The position numbers and the translations under genes were made by a program. 64,000 nt of DNA, from assembly GCF_001483965.1 (NCBI RefSeq), contig NZ_CP010796.1, forward strand, positions 992,001 to 1,056,000, in the 5' to 3' direction. The stretch's first letter is position 1, and every line of letters starts with the position of its first letter. Under the pieces are notes generated by a model that had not been told where the DNA came from, searched no databases, and saw only the letters and a list, made by a program, of their open reading frames with translations. The DNA comes from Carnobacterium sp. CP1 (GTDB taxonomy: Bacteria; Bacillota; Bacilli; Lactobacillales; Carnobacteriaceae). This document shows, in pieces, positions 24,906 to 34,287 of the stretch.

Positions 24906-25574
24906 TTAAAACAATCCTTTTGTATTGTTGACATCTAAAGTAAACAATACACCGTTTCCGGGTTTTTCAATTTCCATAGCGTTACTGATCGATGCTACAA
25001 TCGCATCGGTTGTTTGCGTTTCTGATAAGATTAAAACGATTTCTTTTTCCGGCTCAATGTCCATTGAAAACAATTTACTTGTTTCATGACTGCCAGAACC
25101 GCGTCCAGTAATAACGGTTCCTCCTTGAGACCCCGCTGCAACAGCCGCGTCAATAACTTCCTCTGCTTGACCATGGTCGACAATCGTAAAGATAGCTTGA
25201 TGCATAATGTCTTCAACCTTTCTGCTGCTCGCATTTTGTTTGTAAACACAGTTTCGATTTCCTAATAAATTGGCAATAGGAATCGAAAAGGCAATACCAT
25301 GATTCCGTTTTTCTAATTTTAATTTTTGGGATAAATCTTCTAATGTTTTTTCAGCGTCTTCTTTTTTTGCCGCTAAAATGATGATTTCTTTTCGAATATC
25401 ATCCAATCCTAGCAATTTCAAAGCATTATTGTTGATGGTCCCAAAACCATAAAAGACTGTACCGCCTGAAATGCCGTCTTGCTTAGCAATCTTTAATACC
25501 TTGCTCCCTACGCCATCGTTTACGATAAGACAAAGGATATCGTAATTCATTCCTTCAATAATATTATTCTTCAT
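24906..25574 (-). CDS. tandem PII-like signalling protein
   Basis: 222 residues containing two copies of a PII-like (GlnB-fold) domain. Domain 1 is at about 1-105: YDILCLIVNDGVGSKVLKIA, SGGTVFYGFGT, KRNHGIAFSIP. Domain 2 is at about 112-222: IFTIVDHGQAEEVIDAAVAA, QGGTVITGRGSG, PGNGVLFTLDV. PII proteins bind ATP/ADP and sometimes 2-oxoglutarate and regulate transporters by direct contact. The ATG at 25574 overlaps the end of the DUF1538 gene by 11 bases, so the two are translationally coupled. The ribosome site is a purine-rich GGAAAGG about 11 bases back. The T-loop is short and the canonical uridylylated Tyr is not obvious. Confidence 0.85.
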   Translation of the reverse strand: MKNNIIEGMNYDILCLIVNDGVGSKVLKIAKQDGISGGTVFYGFGTINNNALKLLGLDDIRKEIIILAAKKEDAEKTLEDLSQKLKLEKRNHGIAFSIPIANLLGNRNCVYKQNASSRKVEDIMHQAIFTIVDHGQAEEVIDAAVAAGSQGGTVITGRGSGSHETSKLFSMDIEPEKEIVLILSETQTTDAIVASISNAMEIEKPGNGVLFTLDVNNTKGLF

Positions 25575-27057
25575 TTGGTTGGAATCCACCCTTTCCAGAT
25601 TTTAATTTGAAAATCAAGCCTAACAGCTGCAAAGTAATAATCGGCATCATGGCCACCATTGCAATCATTCCAAATCCATCCAGCAATACGTCAGCTCCTT
25701 CAATGGCTTCAGCTGCCCCTTGGACAAAAGCTAAGATAAAGGTTGCGGTCATTGGACCTGAAGCGACTCCGCCAGCATCAAAAGCCATCCCGACAAACAT
25801 TTTGGGTACCACATACATCAAACCGATAGCAAGGATATACCCCGGTAAAATCATGTGCCACAACAGTAAACCCGGTACAAGAATCCGTATCATGGATAAT
25901 AAAACTGCCAAACCAACTCCGATAGACAAAGCTGTTAAAACGACTTTTCGTTTCACATATCCATTTGTAACGTTTTCAATTTGATGGGTCAGAACATAGA
26001 CAGCTGGTTCTGCTAAGATCGTCACTAATCCTAACACGAATGCAACGAGGAGTACATAGAAATTATTATCCAATGAAGCGACCGTATACCCTACGACACT
26101 TCCCACTTCCATAAAACCGGCATTGACTCCGACTAAAAATAGAACCAAACCGATAAAGACATATAAAACGCCTTTTAAAACTTTATTTAATCTTTTTTTA
26201 CTGAGCTTTAAAAAGAAGAAGTTATACGCTAGAAAAACAAGCAAGATCGGAAGTAAAGCAATAAATATTTCTTGCGAAATGACTGGAAGATGAGCGAGAA
26301 AAGGTTGGATAACCGATGTAGACCCTTCCAAATCAACTTCCAGACTTCCGGTCATTTCCCCTTGACTGCCTAAGATATTCATCAACATCACTGCGATGAT
26401 AGCTCCAGATGAAGCAATGGCCACTAAGCCGAAACTATCTTTCTCAGAAGCTTTCCCGCCTTTTCTTAAAGAGGCAACTCCTAAAGCCAAAGCCAGCATA
26501 AAGGGTACGGTTAATGCGCCGGTTGTAGCACCGGAAGCATCAAAAGCCATCGATAAAAATTCATTTGATGTAAAAAGCGATAAAATAAAAATAACGAAAT
26601 AGATTCCTGTCAAAAGCTTGTACAAAGGAATATTGTAGACGATTCTCAATAATCCAATGGTCATCATTACAGCTATCCCAATAGAAACGTAAATCAAAAT
26701 ACTGGTATTTGAGATGATGCCGCCGGTCACACCAGCAATCTGGTTAGCTAGAATATGCAGATCTGGTTCTGCTATGGAAATAAAAAAACCAAGCGTTAAT
26801 CCAGCAAGAATGACGATCCAAACTTTATTGCTTTTAGCGACTCCTTTTCCCAATTGAGACCCGATCGGCGTGATACCGATGTCCGTTCCCAATAAAAAAA
26901 CAGACAATCCCACGACAATAAATAAAGCTCCCAGTACGAATCTCAGCAATAAACTGGTTTCCATAGGGGCAATGGTGAAATGCAAAACGAACACAATTGC
27001 AACAATGGGCAAAACAGAGAGTAAAACTTCTTTAAACTTTTCTGTCAACACGTTCAA
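25564..27057 (-). CDS. DUF1538 membrane protein, two repeats fused
   Basis: 497 residues, about 12 transmembrane helices, made of two DUF1538 halves. Repeated marks are AEPDLHILANQIAGVT and AEPAVYVLTHQIENVT, then MAFDASGATTGALTVPF and MAFDAGGVASGPMTATF. In halophiles two separate DUF1538 proteins (UmpA and UmpB) were reported to act together as a Na+/H+ antiporter; here the halves are fused. The start is a TTG at 27057 (no ATG near; AAAGGG 12 bases upstream). It is translationally coupled to the PII-like gene, suggesting that transport is controlled by nucleotide or nitrogen status. Confidence 0.9.
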   Translation of the reverse strand: MNVLTEKFKEVLLSVLPIVAIVFVLHFTIAPMETSLLLRFVLGALFIVVGLSVFLLGTDIGITPIGSQLGKGVAKSNKVWIVILAGLTLGFFISIAEPDLHILANQIAGVTGGIISNTSILIYVSIGIAVMMTIGLLRIVYNIPLYKLLTGIYFVIFILSLFTSNEFLSMAFDASGATTGALTVPFMLALALGVASLRKGGKASEKDSFGLVAIASSGAIIAVMLMNILGSQGEMTGSLEVDLEGSTSVIQPFLAHLPVISQEIFIALLPILLVFLAYNFFFLKLSKKRLNKVLKGVLYVFIGLVLFLVGVNAGFMEVGSVVGYTVASLDNNFYVLLVAFVLGLVTILAEPAVYVLTHQIENVTNGYVKRKVVLTALSIGVGLAVLLSMIRILVPGLLLWHMILPGYILAIGLMYVVPKMFVGMAFDAGGVASGPMTATFILAFVQGAAEAIEGADVLLDGFGMIAMVAMMPIITLQLLGLIFKLKSGKGGFQPNEE

Positions 27058-27207
27058 ATAAATGGCACGCCCTTTCTATTTTTTGATCACATCTGATGAA
27101 AAAATAAACAACAATTAAAACCAAGCCTTTTATGAGTCTAACGTTTTTGACTGATACAGTTTCTTTCATTCTTCAAAATTTCATAGCTGCGTTACTACTT
27201 TTTTTAT

Positions 27208-27236
27208 AATATATAAACAAGTTTAACACAGAACAA
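27208..27236 (-). promoter_or_regulatory. possible promoter of the DUF1538-PII operon
   Basis: On the minus strand, TTGTTC (27231-27236) and TATATT (27208-27213) are separated by 17 bases. This gives a leader of about 145 bases before the TTG start. Confidence 0.35.
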
Positions 27237-27315
27237 ACAAATAAAAAACGTGTAATATTACAGGTATACAAATCTATAGTGCTTTTTTTCTTAACTGAAA
27301 GGAGCTAAATCATGA

Positions 27316-27355
27316 GAAAAATAGCCGACCCTCAGTAATGAAGGTCAGCTATTTT
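27316..27355 (-). terminator. terminator of the TM-helix-repeat protein gene
   Basis: AAAATAGC-GACC / GGTC-GCTATTTT stem with T-run on the minus strand. A plus-strand AAAGGAGC-N5-ATG lies just before it, but that frame has only eight codons. Confidence 0.8.
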
Positions 27356-27395
27356 CAAATTCGTTCACATCTATCTAACTGAGCAGATGTATTTT

Positions 27396-28640
27396 TTATT
27401 TCTTCTTGTCTTCTTTTTCCATTTTAGCTTCTAAACGTGCTAATTGGTGTTTCGCAAATTCGCGGCCGCCAATACCAAAGGAAATGGCAAATGCAACAGA
27501 TAAACCACCAAGGATAAGCAAGAAAGCAACGTTTACAATGCTTGTTGCAAATTGCAATTGGTTCAAGCCCATAAAGACAGCCATCACAATCAAGATGTAT
27601 TTCACGATTTCACCGGACATCCGGCTGCCAGTTGATTTTGTAATGAAGTTGCCTAGTAAAGATCCTCCAATTAAACCAATACCTAGAATGATCAGTGCGC
27701 TAAGCACTAATGGCAAGTAAGCAATAACTGCTTTACCAATCGTATTGAGAACTTCTAAGTTCAACACATTCAATGCTTCGACTACGAAGAAAACAATTAA
27801 GACGACTTCAACGATTTGGCCAAGAATCTTAGCTAAATCAATAGTCATTTTTCCATCGCTCTTAAGGTATTTGTTTAATTTGTTGATGCCTGTTCCTTGC
27901 AATAAACCAGTGATCAGGTCGCCAACGAATTTAGCTAAAACAACTCCTACAGCTACTAAGATAACTGCAACAATAATATTAGGGATAGCCGCTAAAACTT
28001 GGTTCAAAACCATAATGATCGGTTCAGAAATGCTGCGGACTTGTAGCGTTTCAAGTGCTACAGTAATGATAGGAACTAAAATAATAACATAGACAACATT
28101 TGCTAAAACTTTAGCAATCGTCATTTTTTCACTTTGTGTTGGTGCTGCTTCTTCAGCTTCTGAACTAGAACTAGTCATTTTAGAAATCCATTTGTCAATA
28201 TTGACGGTAACCAGTAAATTGTACACTAAGTTTTTAACAAAGCGTCCAACAAAAACCCCAATAGCTAAGATAACTGCTGCTGCAAAGAGTTTTGGAATGA
28301 ATGCTAAGACTGAATTAAGCATGTTAGTGATTGGCGTTGCGATTGCATTTAAGCCTAACATTCCTAAGATTCCCGGTAAGAAAATCAACCATACTAGATA
28401 GTAGAGTACTTTCCCGATCGAATCGATCGTACTGTCTGCTTGTTCATCGGAATTGGTTAATCCCCATTTCGTTAACAAACGGCCAAATCCTACTGCTTTT
28501 AGTCCTTTTTGCGCTGCTTTACGGACTAAAATAGCTACGATCCAGGCTACGACTAACAGTGCAATGGCGCCTAGCAATGTCGGTAAGAATCCCATGAATG
28601 AATTGAATCCTGTACTGACTGAATTTGAAAAATCGTTCAT
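27396..28640 (-). CDS. mechanosensitive-channel-family TM-helix repeat protein
   Basis: 414 residues with four or five copies of the conserved TM helix unit (about 35 residues each): FMGFLPTLLGAIALLVVAWI, VLAFIPKLFAAAVILAIGVF, VLAAIPNIIVAVILVAVGVV, VIAYLPLVLSALIILGIGLI. The C-terminal part ends FGIGGREFAKHQLARLEAK with no MscS beta-domain, so it is the TM-helix (PF05552-type) subgroup rather than a classic MscS. Likely a membrane-tension or osmotic protein. The ATG at 28640 follows AAGGGG by 9 bases. Monocistronic. Confidence 0.85.
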   Translation of the reverse strand: MNDFSNSVSTGFNSFMGFLPTLLGAIALLVVAWIVAILVRKAAQKGLKAVGFGRLLTKWGLTNSDEQADSTIDSIGKVLYYLVWLIFLPGILGMLGLNAIATPITNMLNSVLAFIPKLFAAAVILAIGVFVGRFVKNLVYNLLVTVNIDKWISKMTSSSSEAEEAAPTQSEKMTIAKVLANVVYVIILVPIITVALETLQVRSISEPIIMVLNQVLAAIPNIIVAVILVAVGVVLAKFVGDLITGLLQGTGINKLNKYLKSDGKMTIDLAKILGQIVEVVLIVFFVVEALNVLNLEVLNTIGKAVIAYLPLVLSALIILGIGLIGGSLLGNFITKSTGSRMSGEIVKYILIVMAVFMGLNQLQFATSIVNVAFLLILGGLSVAFAISFGIGGREFAKHQLARLEAKMEKEDKKK

Positions 28641-28819
28641 GAATAACATCCCCTTATATATTTATTTTTTGAACTCTTTACACTTGCTAGTATAGCCTAT
28701 CTTAATATTTTCTTAAAATGATAAGCCTTTTATTTAGCAAATAGTTTTTATTTGGAAATAAAATGGTAGTTTGTCACTTAGAATACAAAACACCTCAAAA
28801 GCTCAGTGGTTCAAAGAAT

Positions 28820-28965
28820 CCTTACAGTACTCAAAGGGTTTGCGGACCTTAAGTATAGAGTTTTAACCTCTTTCCGGTAATTAAAAGAGGTTTGTGGACC
28901 TCATGGACAAAAGTTTGAACTTCTTCCGGTACTTAAAAGGAGTTTGCGTTATCAACAGAAATTCA
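28820..28965 (-). repeat. 52-bp tandem repeat, family B (3 units, reverse orientation)
   Basis: TTTGCGGACC at 28839, TTTGTGGACC at 28891 and TTTGCGTTAT at 28943 give an exact 52-base period. Read on the minus strand each is GGTCCGCAAACC..TTTGAGTAC or similar, followed by AAG(A/G)(A/G)GTT(C/A)AAA. This matches the units at 35511-35620 on the plus strand. Confidence 0.65.
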
Positions 28966-29123
28966 ACGACTAACCTCATCGATTCTTTTATTTTAAAAAA
29001 AGAGCTTCTAAATACGTCTTCAGTAGGTTCCTATCGTTGACTTGCTGCAGAAAGATGGCTAATGTAATAGATAATAGGCTCATTTCAACTGGGCGCAAAT
29101 ATAGGATAGAAAGTAGGATACGT

Positions 29124-30470
29124 ATGGTTGGAAAGAATAAGCTTGAAACAGAAAAAATTTCTACGTTGTTAATTGAATTTTCAGTACCAGCGATGATTGG
29201 GATGTTTGTGAACGCGGTTTACAATATCGTGGACCGTATCTTTATTGGGAACACGCCTGGCCTAGGTTCGCTAGGGCTCGCTGCAGCTTCGATCACTTAT
29301 CCGATAACTTTGGTCATGATCGCTTTTGGTTTAATGGTCGGTGTCGGAGGCTCTACACGTTTTTCCATCAGTTTAGGAAGAAAAGAAACTGAAAAAGCGC
29401 AGCATTATTTAGGCAACGGGGTCGCTTTAGCTATTATTATGGGCTTGTCGTTTACTATTTTAGGTAATATTTTTATCGAACCGATTTTAAGAAATATTGG
29501 TGCCAGCGAAGCTGTGTTGCCTTATGCAACAGATTACCTGAGCATTATTCTCTATGGTGCTGTTTTCCAATGTTTAGCCATGTGCATGAACAATTTTTCT
29601 AGAGCAGATGGAAATCCGCGTATTTCGATGATCAGTATGTTGATTGGAGCTGGCTTTAATATTGTTTTTGACTACATTCTGATCGTCCGTCTAGGCTGGG
29701 GTATGAAAGGTGCCGCTTACGCAACTATCGGCGGACAATTTTTATCGGTCATCTGGCAGTTGGCTTACTTTACCGGAAACCGCAGCAACGTCCGTCTCGT
29801 ACTGGGCAACATGAAATTGAAGCTTACCTATGTCCGTGAAATTTTAACTACTGGAATTCCAGCATTTCTGCTGCAAATTGCGAATAGTGCTTTAAACTTC
29901 ATCATTAATGCTAGTCTAGTCGTTTATGGCGGTGATGTAGCGATTTCCGTTGCTGGTATCGTAACAAGTGCCGTCACCTTGATCATCATGTCGATTTCAG
30001 GATTAACGCAAGGTTTGCAGCCGATCGTCAGTTACAATACAGGTGCTGACCGCATCGATCGCGTGAAGCAAGCTCTTAAACTAGCAAGTATTGCAGGATT
30101 TATCATTACTACCACTGGATTTTTGGTGATTCAGCTCTTTCCTGAATTTGTTGTCAGGCTATTCAACCAAGAACCTGAAGTTGTGGCTCTAGGTATAAAA
30201 GCTATCCGGATTTGGACAATAGCTTTCCCATTAGTAGGGTTGCAGATCGTCTGGTCCAACTATTTCCAAGCGATTGGAGAAGTTCGACTGGCCAGCTTTT
30301 TAAACTTAGCTCGTCAATTGGTTTTCTTAGTTCCGCTCATTTTGATTCTTTCTTCTATTTTTGGTTTATATGGCATTTACGCTGCTGTTCCGCTTGCAGA
30401 TTTACTCGCCTTTTTGGTTTCTTTCTTCTTTATTCGAAAAAGATTTCCGAAATCAAAAATTTTGATTTAA
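29124..30470 (+). CDS. MATE family efflux transporter
   Basis: 448 residues and 12 hydrophobic segments in two MATE halves: LLIEFSVPAMIGMFVNAVYN, IVDRIFIGNTPGLGSLGLAA and ASITYPITLVMIAFGLMVGV (half 1), then a second half with GIPAFLLQIANSALNFIINA, SGLTQGLQPIVSYNTGA and NYFQAIGEVRLASFL. Closest in layout to MepA/NorM-type Na+ or H+ coupled drug and cation exporters. The start was moved to the ATG at 29124, with AGG 6 bases upstream; the longer frame from 29037 lacks a ribosome site. Monocistronic; substrate unknown. Confidence 0.9.
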   Translation: MVGKNKLETEKISTLLIEFSVPAMIGMFVNAVYNIVDRIFIGNTPGLGSLGLAAASITYPITLVMIAFGLMVGVGGSTRFSISLGRKETEKAQHYLGNGVALAIIMGLSFTILGNIFIEPILRNIGASEAVLPYATDYLSIILYGAVFQCLAMCMNNFSRADGNPRISMISMLIGAGFNIVFDYILIVRLGWGMKGAAYATIGGQFLSVIWQLAYFTGNRSNVRLVLGNMKLKLTYVREILTTGIPAFLLQIANSALNFIINASLVVYGGDVAISVAGIVTSAVTLIIMSISGLTQGLQPIVSYNTGADRIDRVKQALKLASIAGFIITTTGFLVIQLFPEFVVRLFNQEPEVVALGIKAIRIWTIAFPLVGLQIVWSNYFQAIGEVRLASFLNLARQLVFLVPLILILSSIFGLYGIYAAVPLADLLAFLVSFFFIRKRFPKSKILI

Positions 30471-30610
30471 AAACTGTTCGTCTGCTTCTATTTTATGTGT
30501 AAGGTTCATTTGAATAATTTAGTTTTCTGTACTATTATTAGTACGTTAGTGAATGGTAGTACGTTAGTAAAAAGTTATTATTTTTAAAATATATGAGGGT
30601 GGGGAAAAAT

Positions 30611-31420
30611 ATGTATAAGTTGATTGCCCTTGACGTTAACGGGACATTATTAAATGATCGAAAAGAAATTTCACCAGAAGTAAAGGATGCGGTAAAACGA
30701 GCCAAAAAAGCAGGTCTGAAAATTGCTTTGTGCACGGAACGCTCTTACGATGCTCTGATAAAGGTCATCCATGATTTAGGAGTTGGAAACGTCGATTACG
30801 CGATTTGTTTCAATGGCGCACTGGTAAAAGATACCAAGACACACGCCACGTTATCACGTGTCAATTTAACAAAAGACGATTTAGTTTATCTTTATCAAAT
30901 GGGTGAACACATTGCTTGTTCTGTTCATTTCGATGATGAGCATTCGATTTATACACCTAACCAGCACATAGGAAAATATACGGTTCAGGAAGCTTATTAC
31001 AATGACGCACCATTGCAGTATCGAAACATCTACGATATGCCAGAAAAATTTATTCCAGCAAAAGCTATTTTTAGTGCTGAAAAAACTAAATTGGAAAATG
31101 GCATCAAAAAGCTGCCTAAAGAGTTTTTCCACCGGTTTCATGCTCTCAAAAGCGGTCCCAATTTCTTTGAAATATTGAACAGCACAGCAAGCAAAGGCAA
31201 TGCCTTGCATGGTTTGTGCGAACGGATAGGAATTGATTCCAGCCATGTTTTAGCTATTGGCGATGAAGAGAACGATCTTTCTATGCTGGCCTATGCAGGA
31301 ACTAGTGTTGCCATGGATAATGCTGTTCCAGCAGTCAAGAAAATTGCAGGTGACTCAACCGCTTCAAACAATCAGAACGGTGTAGCTGCCGCTATCGAAA
31401 AACACATTTTTAATTCATAA
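30611..31420 (+). CDS. Cof-type HAD-family phosphatase
   Basis: 269 residues, class IIB HAD with cap domain: motif I LDVNGTLLN (residues 6-14), motif II LCTERSY, Lys in KAIFSAEKTK region, motif IV GDEENDLSML and a final VAMDNAVPAVK. YidA-like sugar phosphate phosphatase is the usual annotation. The second Asp of the DxD motif is Asn here (DVN), which would remove the general acid; the protein may be slow or specialised. The ATG at 30611 has GGTGGGG 7 bases upstream. Convergent with the DUF1801 gene and sharing its terminator. Confidence 0.88.
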   Translation: MYKLIALDVNGTLLNDRKEISPEVKDAVKRAKKAGLKIALCTERSYDALIKVIHDLGVGNVDYAICFNGALVKDTKTHATLSRVNLTKDDLVYLYQMGEHIACSVHFDDEHSIYTPNQHIGKYTVQEAYYNDAPLQYRNIYDMPEKFIPAKAIFSAEKTKLENGIKKLPKEFFHRFHALKSGPNFFEILNSTASKGNALHGLCERIGIDSSHVLAIGDEENDLSMLAYAGTSVAMDNAVPAVKKIAGDSTASNNQNGVAAAIEKHIFNS

Positions 31421-31466
31421 AAAATAGTCTGTGCTTCTCTTATATAGAGGAACACAGACTATTTTT
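31419..31466. terminator. bidirectional terminator between cof-like and DUF1801 genes
   Basis: AAAAATAGTCTGTG / CACAGACTATTTTT, a 14-base perfect stem between convergent stop codons. Confidence 0.9.
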
Positions 31467-31887
31467 AGTTAGCATAACGTTTTTTAGTGTACTGAACGCT
31501 TTCTTGCACCAATTCTTTTAATACCTGCAAATCAATGTCTTTTAGCTTTTTAATGTACAGGCAGCCTTTGCCCATTGTATGTTTTCCTAGCCGAGCCAAC
31601 AATTCAGCTCGGTGTTCATCATCGGGTTGGGAAAGGTAAATACTGATGGCTGATTTCCTCGGAGACAAACCTACTCTGCAAGAATCGCCTTCATGTCCGC
31701 TAGCATATTTATAGTGATAGCTTCCAAAACCAATAATCGCTGTACCCCACATTTTCGGTTCATAGCCGGTTGTTTCATAGAAGAGTTTTACTAGTGCATA
31801 CGCGTCTTGGCGTTTTTTCGGGTCCTCAATCATTTCCAGAAACTCCGTTACACTATCCGTGTTCTCTTTCGTCTTGTTTTCAACCAT
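31465..31887 (-). CDS. DUF1801 domain protein
   Basis: 140 residues: SVTEFLEMIEDPKKRQDAYA, a middle KMWGTAIIGFGSYHYKYASG, then SAISIYLSQP, LLARLGKHTMGKGCLYIKKL and a C-terminal helix. This is the DUF1801 (YdhG-like) pattern; structure is a beta-sheet with helices, and function unknown though YdhG-type proteins are linked to nitrosative stress or bound ligands. It has no operon partner downstream; the SEC-C gene begins 31 bases upstream in the same direction (a probable operon). Confidence 0.85.
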   Translation of the reverse strand: MVENKTKENTDSVTEFLEMIEDPKKRQDAYALVKLFYETTGYEPKMWGTAIIGFGSYHYKYASGHEGDSCRVGLSPRKSAISIYLSQPDDEHRAELLARLGKHTMGKGCLYIKKLKDIDLQVLKELVQESVQYTKKRYAN

Positions 31888-31917
31888 AATGATCGGCCTT
31901 CCCTTCTGTTCAATCCA

Positions 31918-33033
31918 TTATCTGCCGTGACATTTTTTGTATTTTTTCCCGCTGCCACATGGACAAGGTTCATTACGTCCAATTTTTTTAACTGTAACAG
32001 GTTCCCGCGTATTGTTTTTTTCTTTCATTGCTGCTACTTCAGCTGGCGACAAGCCGCGGTAACCCCATTTACGGGTTTGTTCTGATAATTCTTTAAATAG
32101 TTGTACAAATGTAATGACATCATCTTCCACCATAAACTTGAGGCCGACTGCTGCTAGCGTTTGGTATAATTTGTCCGGTTGTGTGCCTAAAACCGCCCCT
32201 TTTGAAATTTCATCTAAAATACGTTCTTCTGTCGCACTATCGTAACCTTTTGTGTGAATGTAGTTCCGCATATTTAAATAGTTTGGAGAGGCTGGATTAA
32301 TTTTGTTTTCAGCATACAATTGCAGATCCATTTCTGTCGGTGCAAAATAAGGGATGTTGTGAGCATTTAATTTATCGTAAAAAGTCAACGCTTCTTTTTC
32401 ATCTGCAAAATAACCATCGATCACTAGAGATCCGTTAAAGTAAAAATAAGGTTGGCGGATTCCAACTTTTTCAAGATAGTCGATCGCCGCTTCCTTGGTC
32501 AACACATCCGATTGGTGCCTATTCCAGACCGCAATCAGCTGATCGACATCGTAAACCCCATATAAATGGACTAATGCTAAAACAATATCGAATAATTTTT
32601 GGTTGTGTTCCAGTTTATCTTGGTAGCTTTTATCAGCAGCTAGTTGATTAAATAATGCTGCTATCTCATTTGGCAAAACAGGATAAAAACCTTCTTTTTC
32701 CGTTTTGTTGACATATAAGTACCCGTAATCAGCCACTACAGCCAATTCTTTAGCTTCATCAGTCGTGATGCTTAATGGCGTGCCTTCTGATTGTTCCACG
32801 ACTTTTTTAAGTACAGCTACTCCTTTTCGGCTTGTATAAACCAAAAAATCAGCAAAATGTTGTTGCATTTGCTCAGCTAAGTCTACAGCAATCTTCGCTT
32901 TTGTATGGCTTTTTTTGACCTCTGCTCCATTTTTTTCAGCAATTTCTAACATTGTATCTTTTTTATTTGATAGCAGCAATTCCACTAAACTGGTTTCAGT
33001 TGATTGAATTGCTTGTGCAGTTGATTCGCTCAT
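31918..33033 (-). CDS. SEC-C motif protein with N-terminal Rho/SAP-like domain
   Basis: 371 residues. The C-terminus is a clean SEC-C zinc motif ([20 protein letters not shown], residues about 350-370), as in SecA and many small proteins. The N-terminus ([38 protein letters not shown]) resembles a Rho-N/SAP-like helix-extended-helix nucleic-acid-binding module. The middle is helical and unassigned. It is paralogous to the shorter gene 55 bases upstream. ATG at 33033 has AGGAGAAA close by. A cytoplasmic role in nucleic acid or protein binding is only inferred. Confidence 0.8.
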   Translation of the reverse strand: MSESTAQAIQSTETSLVELLLSNKKDTMLEIAEKNGAEVKKSHTKAKIAVDLAEQMQQHFADFLVYTSRKGVAVLKKVVEQSEGTPLSITTDEAKELAVVADYGYLYVNKTEKEGFYPVLPNEIAALFNQLAADKSYQDKLEHNQKLFDIVLALVHLYGVYDVDQLIAVWNRHQSDVLTKEAAIDYLEKVGIRQPYFYFNGSLVIDGYFADEKEALTFYDKLNAHNIPYFAPTEMDLQLYAENKINPASPNYLNMRNYIHTKGYDSATEERILDEISKGAVLGTQPDKLYQTLAAVGLKFMVEDDVITFVQLFKELSEQTRKWGYRGLSPAEVAAMKEKNNTREPVTVKKIGRNEPCPCGSGKKYKKCHGR

Positions 33034-33088
33034 TTCATTTCTCCTCGCTAAATCTGTTTTCACGTAGTTCTTATTGAATGGTATTGAC

Positions 33089-33637
33089 TTATTCTTTGAT
33101 AGTTTTAATAGTCATGGTCTGAGTGGCATGCGTGTTCCAAGCTGTCAGCAAATGGTCTGGACTGCAGTGTCCATAAATCGTTTCAACAGCTCTTTTCGTC
33201 GCCGCGAACCAATTAGCCTGGTTTTCGTCACTGAACGGAATTTCAGAAACGTTTTCTGTGAGTTTCACAGCTAATTCTTGAGGCACTGTCGGGTGAAACT
33301 GTCCTTGATCTAAAAACAAAAAAAGATACCCGGATTCCACTAGTTTCTTTTGATCTGCCGAATCAATGGCGGTTTCATTGACAGGCTTGCCGTTTGCATA
33401 AGCCGATAACACATCACGTTCCGCTGTTTCCAATGATTGGTAATGCTTTACAAACTGTTCCGGAAGTTGGGCAGCTAATGTTTCTGCCAATTTAATTTTA
33501 GTATGGCTTTTTTTTACCGGTATAGCGTGTTGTTCAGCAATGGTCAGCATTGTCTCTTTTTTATAAGATAGTAAGCAATCAACCAAGTTTTCTTTGGGCA
33601 TTCCTTTAATGATAGGCATTTCTATTGTTTGATCCAT
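33089..33637 (-). CDS. shortened paralogue of the SEC-C protein
   Basis: 182 residues and homologous to residues 1-180 of the next gene: [38 protein letters not shown], then [15 protein letters not shown] and [20 protein letters not shown]. It lacks the middle-to-end half and the SEC-C zinc motif. The frame ends cleanly at 33089 with IKTIKE; the 55-base gap to the longer copy contains no leftover of the missing part. The start follows AGGAGGAAGG. Likely a partial tandem duplication or a split gene that kept only the N-terminal domain. Confidence 0.7.
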   Translation of the reverse strand: MDQTIEMPIIKGMPKENLVDCLLSYKKETMLTIAEQHAIPVKKSHTKIKLAETLAAQLPEQFVKHYQSLETAERDVLSAYANGKPVNETAIDSADQKKLVESGYLFLFLDQGQFHPTVPQELAVKLTENVSEIPFSDENQANWFAATKRAVETIYGHCSPDHLLTAWNTHATQTMTIKTIKE

Positions 33638-33812
33638 TTTTCCTTCCTCCTGCTCTTTTCCCATGCGTCATCTCTATCATACCGTATTTCGCAATTCGAG
33701 TAAAATCGCTCAAGAAAAACCTCATTTTTTGTTCATTATTGGGGGCACCACTTTTCTTTACGCATCAAAAAAGAGACTATCCTAAGATGCCTCCTTCTTG
33801 TGCGGCTTATTT

Positions 33813-34223
33813 TCATTTCATTTCCTTCATATTGAAACACATAATCTCCCAGAGGTGGCCGTCCAAATCTTTAAAGCGGCGGTAGTACATGAATTTTTCT
33901 GTGTTTTCAACAGGTTGGTCTTCAGCCCCTGCTGCCGCTGCTTTTTCACACAACTCGATAACTTGAGCTTTACTCGTGGCCAGAAGAGTTACAATGACTT
34001 CATTTTGAGAGGACGTATCGGCAATCGCTTGATGAGTAAATCCTTTAAAATAGTCTTCTATTAGCAGCATGACGTAAATATTCTCTCCAATAATCATGCA
34101 GCTGCCAGTTTCATCCGTAAACAGCGGATCAAAGTTAAAATCCAACTGAGTAAAAAAATCCCTGCTTCTCTCTAAATCTTTAACGGGCAAGTTCACGAAG
34201 ATTCCTTTTATTGGTTGAGTCAT
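33813..34223 (-). CDS. VOC family protein
   Basis: 136 residues. KGIFVNLPVKDLERSRDFFT, an N-terminal VOC half, and a C-terminal half with KDLDGHLWEIMCF; the metal ligands of glyoxalase I are partly absent. Similar bacterial proteins are called PhnB-like or glyoxalase-like; function unknown. The start at 34223 follows AAAGGAGTG. Probably the second gene after the phosphoribosyltransferase (65-base gap). Confidence 0.83.
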   Translation of the reverse strand: MTQPIKGIFVNLPVKDLERSRDFFTQLDFNFDPLFTDETGSCMIIGENIYVMLLIEDYFKGFTHQAIADTSSQNEVIVTLLATSKAQVIELCEKAAAAGAEDQPVENTEKFMYYRRFKDLDGHLWEIMCFNMKEMK

Positions 34224-34287
34224 CTTTTTCACTCCTTTATTTTTTTTAGTCATGAGCACGTAACTTTTTTAACAAAATAAAACTGCT

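Noticed and set aside
25607-25984. 125-residue plus-strand frame opposite DUF1538 gene
   Set aside because: Mirror frame of a transmembrane-coding gene; Lys/Pro/Thr composition is typical of antisense to hydrophobic codons.
27300-27340. Short plus-strand gene after AAAGGAGC
   Set aside because: Only eight codons before a stop, overlapping a terminator hairpin.
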